Positions 1 to 6,903 of a stretch of DNA of 64,000 nucleotides are shown in pieces. The notes beneath the pieces were generated by a model, which worked only from the letters and a program-made list of their open reading frames with translations, made no database searches and was not told the DNA's origin. The stretch covers positions 353,897-417,896 of the forward strand of contig CANRNN010000001.1 of NCBI GenBank assembly GCA_947632025.1, given 5' to 3'. The position numbers and the translations under genes are program-made. The number at the start of each line of letters is the position of its first letter. The first letter of the stretch is position 1. This DNA comes from an uncultured Clostridia bacterium. Its GTDB lineage: Bacteria > Bacillota > Clostridia > Oscillospirales > Ruminococcaceae.

Positions 1-10
1 GGATACAGCC

Positions 11-382
11 TCAGTCGGCGGCTTCCATAAAATTTACGGGAACGTCCACCTCCTGCCCGCAGTTCGGGCATACGCACCTGTACCTCGGCATTTCCATAGA
101 GTTTATCCTCTCGTAGAAATCCTGAAGATACGCAAGATCCATCGTGAACAGTCCCTCAATGGTCTTGGTGGTTATCATCGGCAGCGTCCCCAGCCGCGTG
201 ATAACTCTCGTAAGCAATATTATCGTCAGATACCCCGGATTTTGCTGGACTTTCGGGTCGCGCAGCGGCAGTATCTCGTCCGCCGCGTTCGCAAGACGCA
301 TAACGCCCTCCCGATGAACATTCCCTTCATGGTCGACGTATCCTCTCGGAAGAACAAAGTTAAATTCCGTTTCAAATGCCAT
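11..382 (-). CDS. Phage-tail assembly chaperone-like protein with zinc ribbon
   Basis: A 123-residue protein in the same strand and cluster as a tail tube and sheath gene. The N-terminal part resembles the small tail assembly chaperone (TAC, gp41/E-like) proteins of contractile tail and extracellular injection clusters, with a conserved stretch around LPRGYVDHEG and the phrase ANAADEILPLRDP. The last 25 residues hold a CxCPxC knuckle (RCVCPNCGQE) suggesting one half of a zinc ribbon. The ATG at 382 is chosen because GGAGG sits 8 nt upstream; an in-frame TTG two codons earlier is too close to that site. In such clusters this gene normally follows the tube gene and is expected to help tube length control or assembly. 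The cluster probably continues beyond the left window edge. Family assignment comes from recall of similar clusters and is fairly, not fully, sure. Confidence 0.72.
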   Translation of the reverse strand: MAFETEFNFVLPRGYVDHEGNVHREGVMRLANAADEILPLRDPKVQQNPGYLTIILLTRVITRLGTLPMITTKTIEGLFTMDLAYLQDFYERINSMEMPRYRCVCPNCGQEVDVPVNFMEAAD

Positions 383-511
383 TTTCAAAGCCTCCGCATC
401 TGGTCATTCAAAAATTCGCGCTCCTGCAGCCGCAAAGACCACATTCAATGAAAAGCGACCGCCATCAATTTAAAACCGCCTGCCCTCAACGGCAAACTAT
501 TGCTCTCAATG

Positions 512-543
512 AAAAACTGCCCGCCCTTGAACGGGACGGGCAG
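512..543 (-). terminator. Rho-independent terminator after the tail tube gene
   Basis: CTGCCCG (517-523) pairs perfectly with CGGGCAG (537-543), and CCC/GGG extends the stem past one bulged base. Read on the minus strand the hairpin is followed by a run of five T. It lies 38 nt after the tube stop codon, so sheath and tube may be transcribed at a higher level than the downstream assembly gene at 11-382. The rest of 389-580 shows no further gene. Confidence 0.75.
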
Positions 544-580
544 CCGAGAAGCAGAGCTATCTCTGCGGCAGATTTGCCTA

Positions 581-1012
581 TCACAAAATTCTGGTCATAC
601 CCTCGTGGGCAAGCTCGATAGTTTCGAGAGCCGCCTCGGACGCGGTCGCGTTGAAATCGGGAGCGGTGTACTTTACGGGCCACGCTTCCTCGACCTGCCA
701 TGTTGCCACGTCGTTTCCGTCGTTGTCCATAAGTGTTATTGCCAGAGTTTTCCGCTCAGGCTCTTTATCGTAGGCTATCGTCCACCAGTCCCACAGCTCG
801 GTTGCGTTCTGCTCGGAAACAGCGCGCTTAAGAGTGATATTGCCGTATTTGCGCAGACCCGACACCTTAAGCGGGGTAGTTTTCTGACTTCCCTCGCGGT
901 ATTCGTAAACATCAACGTTCGCGTCAAAGCCCGTCACTTCCGAAAAGAACTCCGACAAGCCGTCACATTCAACTCTGAATCTGAATTTTCCGTAAGGATA
1001 AATTCCAGCCAT
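581..1012 (-). CDS. Contractile tail tube protein (T4 gp19-like)
   Basis: A 143-residue protein beginning MAGIYPYGKFRFRVE, the typical start of gp19-family inner tube proteins. Subunits stack as hexameric rings to build the rigid tube inside the contractile sheath. The length, the phrase VTGFDANVDVYEYREGSQ and the KYGNITLKRA stretch fit the family well. It lies 23 nt downstream of the sheath gene, the normal order, and AAGGA precedes the ATG by about 10 nt. No capsid or terminase gene is visible in the window, which agrees with either a tailocin/injection system or the tail part of a prophage; the left neighbourhood would decide. Confident on family, not on the type of particle. Confidence 0.9.
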   Translation of the reverse strand: MAGIYPYGKFRFRVECDGLSEFFSEVTGFDANVDVYEYREGSQKTTPLKVSGLRKYGNITLKRAVSEQNATELWDWWTIAYDKEPERKTLAITLMDNDGNDVATWQVEEAWPVKYTAPDFNATASEAALETIELAHEGMTRIL

Positions 1013-1035
1013 AATATCAGTATCCTTTCTTTAAT

Positions 1036-2772
1036 TTATTCGGAACCGCCCGTTTTCTGCGTTATTCTGAAGATAACGAACTCAGCGGGCTTTACGGGTG
1101 CTACGCCGATAACGCAGATAAGTCTGCCGTTGTCGATGTCCGCCTGCGACATGGTAGAAGGACCTATTTCGCAGTAAAACGCCTCTGCTTCGGTCGTGCC
1201 CGCAAGAGCGCCGTCCCTCCAGACGCTGCGCAAAAATCCGTCTATGGTTCTCTTTACGCGTGACCAGAGCTTTTCATCGTTAGGCTCGAACACTACCCAG
1301 TTGGTGTTCGCTTTTATTGACTCTTCAAGGAAGATGAACAGTCTGCGGACGTTAACATACTTCCAGCTCGGATCGGACGATGCCGTTCTCGCGCCCCACA
1401 CTCTTATTCCCTGTCCGGGGAAGGAGCGGATAAGGTTTACGCCCTTGGGATTCAAAATATCCTGCTCGCCCTTGTTGAACGGAACGGAAAGTCCCGTACA
1501 GCCGCGAACGACCTCGTTCGCTGGAGCTTTATGTACTCCTCTGGAGTTATCGCTTCTCGCGTAGATACCTATGACCGATCCCGACGGCGGAATATTGATA
1601 TTCTTCTTGTCAAGCGGATCGTACACCGTCAGCCACGGGTGGTACATCGCAGCGTAGGTGCTGTCGATAACGTTGCGTGCGGTTATCATCTCGTCCGTTT
1701 TGGAGAGCTCCTCGTCCATATCCAGCACGGCAAAGCGGCTTCCTAAGCTCTCGCAGTGAGCGACGAGCGTAAGCTGAACATTCGGGTCGGTTATACCCGG
1801 CACCGCCATAATGGACACCACGTCATTATCGAGGAATGCCTGTATGCCCGTGCGCTTGCCCGGACCGTTGTCAACTCCCATAAACGTATCGGGAGTTACG
1901 CTCGCATTCGAGCCGTTCGAGCCGCCCTTAAGCTCCACGGAAATCACGTCCGCTCCGTCCGACAAAGCCGTAAACGGATCATTTTCGGGCATACCCTCCG
2001 CCGATGCTTTTATGACAGCGGACCTTGCCGTTTTATTCTCGATAAAATTCGGCGAGGTTACGTTAAACGAGCATTCGGCATAAAACTCGTCGATGTCGTC
2101 GTATTTAGCTTCAAGGTTGAACTCGCAGGTGGAAATGGTAATTTTCGGCACGAGAGCCGTATCGACAGCCTCTCCTGCGAAAGCGCTCTCGAACTCTATC
2201 ACATTATCCTGACTTTTAACAACCTTGTTGTAGGAAACATTCGCGCCGTCCGACAGCGCCACCACATCGCCCGCGTCGAATCCGACGGACTTTTTCACCT
2301 TATATTTTCCCTCGCCAAGATCCTCAAGTATCTGAGTTTTCGCCTTAGAGGCAGGAGTGATGATTACCTTTATATCGTCGCCCCATGCGCCCTCGTCGGC
2401 AGCTGTTATCTTCAATATAGGACTGTCCGCGGGTACGCACCCTTCCGACGCCTTAGCGTCTGCGGGAGCGACTCTCGAAATGAACGCCCTCGACCCGCCG
2501 TTCAGGAAGAAATGCTCTACGGCATATGCCAGAAAGCGGTTTTTCCCGAATTCCGAAGCGGAGAGATACCCGCCGTATTTTCTCTTGAAATCCGCGAAAT
2601 TTGTCACAAGCTGCGGCACCCCGCCCACGGGACCCCGCACAGCCAATCCCACGAAGCCCGCCGTACTTGTTCCGACGCCCTCCATAGGCTTGCCACCCGA
2701 TTCAAATTCCTCCACATACACACCCGGTGATAAATATTCCGCCATAATCGCCGATCCGTCCGCACGGCGCAC
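1036..2772 (-). CDS. Contractile tail sheath protein
   Basis: Forms the contractile outer sheath that drives the inner tube through a target envelope. The N-terminal phrase LSPGVYVEE is a hallmark of the sheath family, followed by TAGFVGLAVRGPVG. The C-terminal third (GIRVWGARTASSDPSWKYVNVRRL, shown here only as its halves GIRVWGARTAS and WKYVNVRRL) carries the conserved sheath core, and the end KPAEFVIFRI is also typical. The 578 residues include a large middle domain, as in long sheaths. The GTG at 2772 has an excellent AAGGAGG 8 nt upstream, whereas the ATG at 2745 (MAEYLSPG), where family members usually begin, has no visible ribosome site; so a nine-residue N-terminal extension is predicted. 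Expressed from the promoter at 2932-2961. Confidence 0.93.
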   Translation of the reverse strand: MRRADGSAIMAEYLSPGVYVEEFESGGKPMEGVGTSTAGFVGLAVRGPVGGVPQLVTNFADFKRKYGGYLSASEFGKNRFLAYAVEHFFLNGGSRAFISRVAPADAKASEGCVPADSPILKITAADEGAWGDDIKVIITPASKAKTQILEDLGEGKYKVKKSVGFDAGDVVALSDGANVSYNKVVKSQDNVIEFESAFAGEAVDTALVPKITISTCEFNLEAKYDDIDEFYAECSFNVTSPNFIENKTARSAVIKASAEGMPENDPFTALSDGADVISVELKGGSNGSNASVTPDTFMGVDNGPGKRTGIQAFLDNDVVSIMAVPGITDPNVQLTLVAHCESLGSRFAVLDMDEELSKTDEMITARNVIDSTYAAMYHPWLTVYDPLDKKNINIPPSGSVIGIYARSDNSRGVHKAPANEVVRGCTGLSVPFNKGEQDILNPKGVNLIRSFPGQGIRVWGARTASSDPSWKYVNVRRLFIFLEESIKANTNWVVFEPNDEKLWSRVKRTIDGFLRSVWRDGALAGTTEAEAFYCEIGPSTMSQADIDNGRLICVIGVAPVKPAEFVIFRITQKTGGSE

Positions 2773-2834
2773 GGACCGAACCTCCTTCCGAAAAAGTGTA
2801 GATACGCGGGCTGTCCGCGAATATCCCGAACTGA

Positions 2835-2910
2835 TGACTTAAACAGATATACCCGAAGCCTGACTTAACAATACAGATACCCAAAACCGGACTTTAAGTT
2901 TTAACTTAAA
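2835..2910. repeat. Iterated motifs in the leader of the tail operon
   Basis: The roughly 150-nt leader between the promoter and the sheath start contains two tandem units beginning TGACTTAA and containing AGATA(TA)CCC (2835-2860 and 2861-2888), then a near-perfect inverted repeat TTTAAGTT-TT-AACTTAAA at 2893-2910. The three elements share the GACTTAA/CTTAAA core. They look like binding sites for a regulator of the tail genes, placed just downstream of the transcription start, but no regulator gene is visible. The remainder of 2911-3097 is AT-rich promoter DNA. Confidence 0.5.
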
Positions 2911-2931
2911 CCGACTGTTTATCATGGTTAG

Positions 2932-2961
2932 ATTTTATCACACTTACAACCGATTTGTCAA
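2932..2961 (-). promoter_or_regulatory. SigA-type promoter of the tail sheath-tube operon
   Basis: On the minus strand TTGACA (2961-2956) is followed after 18 bp by TAAAAT (2937-2932). It is the only strong match upstream of the sheath gene and gives a leader of about 150 nt carrying the iterated motifs at 2835-2910. Confidence 0.75.
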
Positions 2962-3097
2962 GGGTTTTTTCTCAATTTTTTTGATTTTTTGTAAATCTGC
3001 ACAAAAAAATTGAAATTTTCCGTCGTATTTCACAAAAAACACAGTGAAGTTTTTTCTATTATAGTGGAAAATGTGCAAAAAAGTCCCAAAAACCATA

Positions 3098-3799
3098 TTA
3101 TTCATTCTCGAAACGAGCTTTTAATTTTTCGAGAGCGTGCTTTTCTATCCTTGAAATATACGAACGGGAAATACCCATACTTTCGGCGATCTCCCGTTGA
3201 GTGAGGGGCTTGCAGACCGAGCCGTCCGTGTCGGATATGCCGTAGCGCTTGCAGATTATTTCACGCTCGCGGTCGGTAAGCTCCTCGCGTATAAATCTGT
3301 ACAGCTTTTCGGAATCAATTTTAAGCTCCACGTCGCTTTCGACGTTCACGCCGCTGTTGTAGATATCGGCTATAGTAAGTGCGTTTCCCTCCGCGTCATG
3401 CTCGATGGGGTCGTTTATGTAGACCTCGGTCAGCTGGTGCTTTATCTTGCGGAAGTGCATTTTTATCTGATTGTCTATGCACTTCGACGCGTATGTGCAG
3501 AACCGCCTGCCTTTCTTGTAATCGAACGTTTCTGCCGCACGGATAAGCCCTATCGTACCGATTGAAACAAGGTCGTCGGCATCTCTCGCGTCGGGATAGT
3601 TTTTCCTCACGATATACGCCACAAGCCGCAGATTGTGGATTATAAGTTTATCCCTCGCCTGAATGTCCCCCTCAGCCGCCAGCCGCACACATTCCTCCTC
3701 TTCTTTCGGAGAGAGCTGCTTCGGAAAATTGTTCTTCCCCTCAAAATGCAGCCCGAAAAACAGCATATTCGTCAAAGCGAACTTCAATAAAAAAAACAT
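3098..3799 (-). CDS. sigK: RNA polymerase sporulation sigma factor SigK
   Basis: A 233-residue sigma-70 family protein matching mother-cell sigma-K. Region 2 contains HNLRLVAYIVRK and DLVSIGTIGLIRA, and region 4 contains LTQREIAESMGISRSYISRIEKHALEKL, shown here as LTQREIAESMGIS and SYISRIEKHALEKL. The first 20 or so hydrophobic residues (FFLLKFALTNMLFFGLHF) correspond to the pro-sequence removed by the SpoIVFB protease in sigma-K. The gene is continuous, with no skin-type element interrupting it. GGAGG lies 5 nt before the ATG. SigK drives the last mother-cell stage of sporulation (coat and cortex), so the organism is probably a spore former. SigE is the nearest alternative, but pro-SigE differs in its start and region 4 fits SigK better. 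Confidence 0.88.
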   Translation of the reverse strand: MFFLLKFALTNMLFFGLHFEGKNNFPKQLSPKEEEECVRLAAEGDIQARDKLIIHNLRLVAYIVRKNYPDARDADDLVSIGTIGLIRAAETFDYKKGRRFCTYASKCIDNQIKMHFRKIKHQLTEVYINDPIEHDAEGNALTIADIYNSGVNVESDVELKIDSEKLYRFIREELTDREREIICKRYGISDTDGSVCKPLTQREIAESMGISRSYISRIEKHALEKLKARFENE

Positions 3800-3917
3800 A
3801 TTCCCCTCCGTCCGTCCCGTCCTTTCCGATAATTTCGGGACTTATTCAATTTTATTCGACACAGCCTGCCCTTATTACCACAGCCGCGTCCTTTGATTTC
3901 AGGTGACGCTTTTGCTA

Positions 3918-3946
3918 TTGACAAAGCCTGTAAAAAATGGTATAAT
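3918..3946 (+). promoter_or_regulatory. Consensus SigA promoter upstream of hisS
   Basis: A perfect TTGACA (3918-3923), a 17-bp spacer and a perfect TATAAT (3941-3946). Transcription would start near 3953, some 60 nt before the hisS ATG. No T-box-like structure fits in so short a leader. This promoter probably feeds the whole plus-strand group to 16458. Confidence 0.9.
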
Positions 3947-4011
3947 TTAAAGTGTATTACTGTGCTTATTGTGCGTTTTACGGAATTTTTTGTTCTAAAG
4001 AAGAGGTAGTT

Positions 4012-5238
4012 ATGAAAATAAAATGTGTCAAGGGTACCCGCGATTATCTTCCGAAAGAGGCGCTTCTCCGTGAAAAAATAAGAAGCACCATCTTCGGTAT
4101 CTACCGTGAAAACGGCTTCTCAATGATAATGACGCCCGCCGTCGAGGATATTGAAAACCTCAACAAAAGCGACGGAGGCGACAACCTCAATCTTATCTTC
4201 AAAATACTAAAACGGGGCGAAAAATTGCAAAAAGCCCTCGGAAGCGCCGACGAAAACGAACTGTGCGATATGGGGCTGAGATATGACCTGACGCTGCCGC
4301 TGACAAGATATTTCGCGGCGAACAGAAACGACCTGCCGCTGCCGTTCAAGGCAATACAGATGGACAAGGTGTACCGTGCTGAAAATCCGCAGAAAGGTCG
4401 CCTGCGCGAGTTTACACAGTGCGATATCGACGTTATCGGCGACCCCAATCCCGAATGTGAAACAGAGCTTATCGCCGTGACGGCAAAGGCTCTGAGGGCG
4501 CTTGATATAGGGGAATTTTCGGTGAGGATAAACGACCGGTCGGTGCTGCTGGAACTGCTTTCAAAGCTGGGCTTCGATAAAGACGAACTTGCAAGCGTGT
4601 GCGTGACATTCGACAAGCTGGACAAGGTCGGCGCTGAGGGCGTATGTGCAGAACTTCGCGAAAAAGGTTTCGACGGATCCGCCGTCGATAATCTGGCAGG
4701 AGTTCTCCAAAAATTACCTCTTACAATAGAGGACGCGGAGAAAATAGTCGGCGGCGAAAAAACAGCTCGTCTGCGCCGTATCCTTGACGACAGCACAGCG
4801 ATAGCGGACGGAAAATACGGCATAGAATTCGACATCTCGCTCGTGCGGGGGCAGGGCTACTACACCGGAACGGTATTCGAGGTGCGTTCGGAAAAATTCG
4901 GCGGAACGGTCGCGGGCGGCGGACGCTACGACAATCTTATCGGGAAATTCATCGGCGAGGATATTCCCGCATGCGGCTTCTCAATAGGTTTCGAGCGTAT
5001 CTTTTCTATACTTTCCGAGGAGAACTCTGCCGCGGGGGAACGCGAGAGAATAGCCATTTTCTACGAGGACAATTTTTCGGAAGTCTATACGAAAGCGGAG
5101 GAGCTTCGGGAAAGTTTCGACGTGTCGGTATTCAAACTGCCGAAAAAGCTGGGTAACTTTCTCAATCGGCTTCAGGGCGCGGGATTTTCGGGATATGCTT
5201 ACGCTGACGGAAAAGTCAGAAAATTCGGCGAAAAATGA
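4012..5238 (+). CDS. hisS: Histidyl-tRNA synthetase-like protein
   Basis: Class II aminoacyl-tRNA synthetase of the HisRS family, 408 residues; it would charge tRNA-His in the cytoplasm. The start MKIKCVKGTRDYLP matches the family (KGTRDYLP). Motif 2 is visible as VYRAENPQKGRLREFTQCD and motif 3 as ACGFSIGFERIF. The histidine A motif, usually RGLDYYTGTVFE, reads RGQGYYTGTVFE: the binding Arg is kept but Leu-Asp is replaced. The C-terminal anticodon-binding domain is short, about 75 residues. The ATG at 4012 follows AGAGG; an upstream in-frame ATG lies at the transcription start and is unlikely. The HisRS paralogue HisZ, a regulatory subunit of ATP phosphoribosyltransferase, is the main alternative, but no his biosynthesis gene is nearby and motif 2 is intact. 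Confidence 0.8.
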   Translation: MKIKCVKGTRDYLPKEALLREKIRSTIFGIYRENGFSMIMTPAVEDIENLNKSDGGDNLNLIFKILKRGEKLQKALGSADENELCDMGLRYDLTLPLTRYFAANRNDLPLPFKAIQMDKVYRAENPQKGRLREFTQCDIDVIGDPNPECETELIAVTAKALRALDIGEFSVRINDRSVLLELLSKLGFDKDELASVCVTFDKLDKVGAEGVCAELREKGFDGSAVDNLAGVLQKLPLTIEDAEKIVGGEKTARLRRILDDSTAIADGKYGIEFDISLVRGQGYYTGTVFEVRSEKFGGTVAGGGRYDNLIGKFIGEDIPACGFSIGFERIFSILSEENSAAGERERIAIFYEDNFSEVYTKAEELRESFDVSVFKLPKKLGNFLNRLQGAGFSGYAYADGKVRKFGEK

Positions 5239-5278
5239 TCCTTACGATTTTTTTCACACTTAAAAACCGAGGTGCTTT

Positions 5279-6115
5279 ATGGATCTGTATGTCACCGATT
5301 TGGACGGCACACTTTTGCGGAGCAACAAAACGCTTTCGGAGTTTACCGTAAGCACGCTTAATTCGCTGATAGACGGCGGCGTGAAAATAGCCTACGCAAC
5401 GGCACGCTCGTTCAACAGCGCCTCGAAACTCGTCCGCGATATACACTTTTCCGAGCCGTGCGCCGTTTACAACGGCGTAATGACCGTCGACCCGAAAAGC
5501 GGCAGCGTACTCTCGACGGCGCGTTTCTCCGACAACGCGGCAAAGCTTGCGAGGGAACTTTTCGAGCTTGAAAAAATATTCCCCATAGTTTACTCCTATA
5601 TCGGCGGAGAGCATAAAATTTCCTATGTTCCGAGCGGGTCGCGGGCTGCGAAATTCTACCTCGACGACCATAGGGACGACCCGCGTATGCGCTGCGTAAA
5701 CAGCTTTGACGAGCTTTTTGAAGGAGAGATGTTTTATTTTACGGTAATATCCGAAAAAGCCGACGAGCGTATCACGAAGCATTTTACTGCGGAAAACGGC
5801 TTTTTCGTAAACGTCCAGAAAGACAGTTACGACGAGATGATATGGCACGAGATATGCGACGCGTCCTGCTCAAAAGCGAGCGCGGCACTGCGGCTGAAAA
5901 CGCTGTGCGGCGCGGACAGGCTGGTGTGTATAGGAGATAATTTCAACGATATCCCGATGATGCGTGCCGCAGATATTTCGGCGGCAGTGGAGAACGCTCC
6001 CGACGAAGTAAAAAGCGCCGCCGACATTGTTATTGGAGCCAACGACAGCGACGGCTGCGCCGAATTTATCGCCGGACGTGAAAAGCAGAAAAACAGCTCG
6101 GCTTTAGAAAAATGA
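5279..6115 (+). CDS. Cof-type HAD superfamily phosphatase
   Basis: A 278-residue cytoplasmic hydrolase of the HAD IIB (Cof) group, which dephosphorylates sugar phosphates or similar small metabolites. Motif I is at the very N-terminus (VTDLDGTLL, residues 5-13, with the nucleophile and acid Asp), motif II is ATAR, and motif IV is CIGDNFNDIPMM followed by AVENAPDEVKSAAD, all typical. The substrate cannot be told from sequence. The GAGG site precedes the ATG, and the stop overlaps the next start (ATGATG junction at 6112), so it is translationally coupled to the nuclease-like gene behind it. Confidence 0.9.
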   Translation: MDLYVTDLDGTLLRSNKTLSEFTVSTLNSLIDGGVKIAYATARSFNSASKLVRDIHFSEPCAVYNGVMTVDPKSGSVLSTARFSDNAAKLARELFELEKIFPIVYSYIGGEHKISYVPSGSRAAKFYLDDHRDDPRMRCVNSFDELFEGEMFYFTVISEKADERITKHFTAENGFFVNVQKDSYDEMIWHEICDASCSKASAALRLKTLCGADRLVCIGDNFNDIPMMRAADISAAVENAPDEVKSAADIVIGANDSDGCAEFIAGREKQKNSSALEK

Positions 6116-6903
6116 TGGAGAATGAACGTTTCACACAGGCTGTAAGCCGCGCCGCCGAACGGGAGCGCGGACTTCACGGTTCGGTCGGCACACAGAACGA
6201 AAAGCTTGTTCACGCTGCTCTGAAAAACTATTACGCTCCGTTTTCCGATGAGCAGGAGGTGCGAGTCGGAAATTTTATCGCCGACGCTCTGGGTGAGGAC
6301 GGAATATACGAGATCCAGACCAAAAACCTCTACAGGCTCAAAAAAAAGCTGGAGCTGTTTCTTGAAATATCACGGGTGAATCTGGTGCTGCCCATTATAC
6401 GGGAGTGCGGGAATTTCTATGTGGATTCCATTTCGGGCGAGGTGATAAAGAGCTCTCCTCCGCGAAAACACCGCTCGATGACGCGGATTTTCGAGGAGCT
6501 TTACTCGATAAGGGAATTTCTCGCAAACGAACGGCTGCAAATTATAATTGCCGAGCTTAAATGCGACAAGATAATTTACATAGACGGCGGGGAGATACCG
6601 AAAAAGCGCAGGCGCTACGACAAAAAGCCGCCGTTTTCGATAATCCCGAAGGAGCTTACGGGCGAGGTACGGCTTTGCGGAAAGCGCGACTACAGACAAT
6701 TTCTGCCCGAAAACGCGCCGGACGAATTCACGAAAAAGGAGCTGTCCGAGCTTGTCGGCGAGGCGAAAAGCTCGCTGCGGTGCGAGGTGCTGCGGTCGGT
6801 CGGGATACTGAAAACCGTAGGAAAAGTCAAGAACGCAAATCTATATTCTTTGAATGGAGAAAACGAAAATGATCGAATTTCTGACGGGCAGCGCCGAGTA
6901 TGA
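6112..6903 (+). CDS. Uncharacterised PD-(D/E)XK nuclease-like protein
   Basis: A 263-residue soluble protein that I cannot name. Between about residues 45 and 75 it has the pattern expected of a PD-(D/E)XK nuclease core: a conserved Gly and Asp in VGNFIADAL, a short loop, then IYEIQTKNL, where E-x-Q would replace E-x-K, followed by a basic helix. The middle is basic (KKRRRYDKKP), suggesting nucleic acid contact, and the C-terminal 60 residues could form a small helical domain. It overlaps the HAD gene by 4 nt and runs into addB by 35 nt, so it is embedded in the addBA operon. A role in DNA processing is inferred from context and the weak motif only. Confidence 0.6.
   Translation: MMENERFTQAVSRAAERERGLHGSVGTQNEKLVHAALKNYYAPFSDEQEVRVGNFIADALGEDGIYEIQTKNLYRLKKKLELFLEISRVNLVLPIIRECGNFYVDSISGEVIKSSPPRKHRSMTRIFEELYSIREFLANERLQIIIAELKCDKIIYIDGGEIPKKRRRYDKKPPFSIIPKELTGEVRLCGKRDYRQFLPENAPDEFTKKELSELVGEAKSSLRCEVLRSVGILKTVGKVKNANLYSLNGENENDRISDGQRRV

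Noticed and set aside
2702..2884. Small minus-strand gene before the sheath gene
   Set aside because: It overlaps the sheath start in another frame, covers the operon leader repeats and has no homology that I recognise.
3098..3799. Skin-type element interrupting sigK
   Set aside because: The reading frame is continuous and full length.
6854..6868. Upstream ATG of addB at 6854
   Set aside because: No ribosome site precedes it, while GGAG precedes the ATG at 6869 at proper distance.
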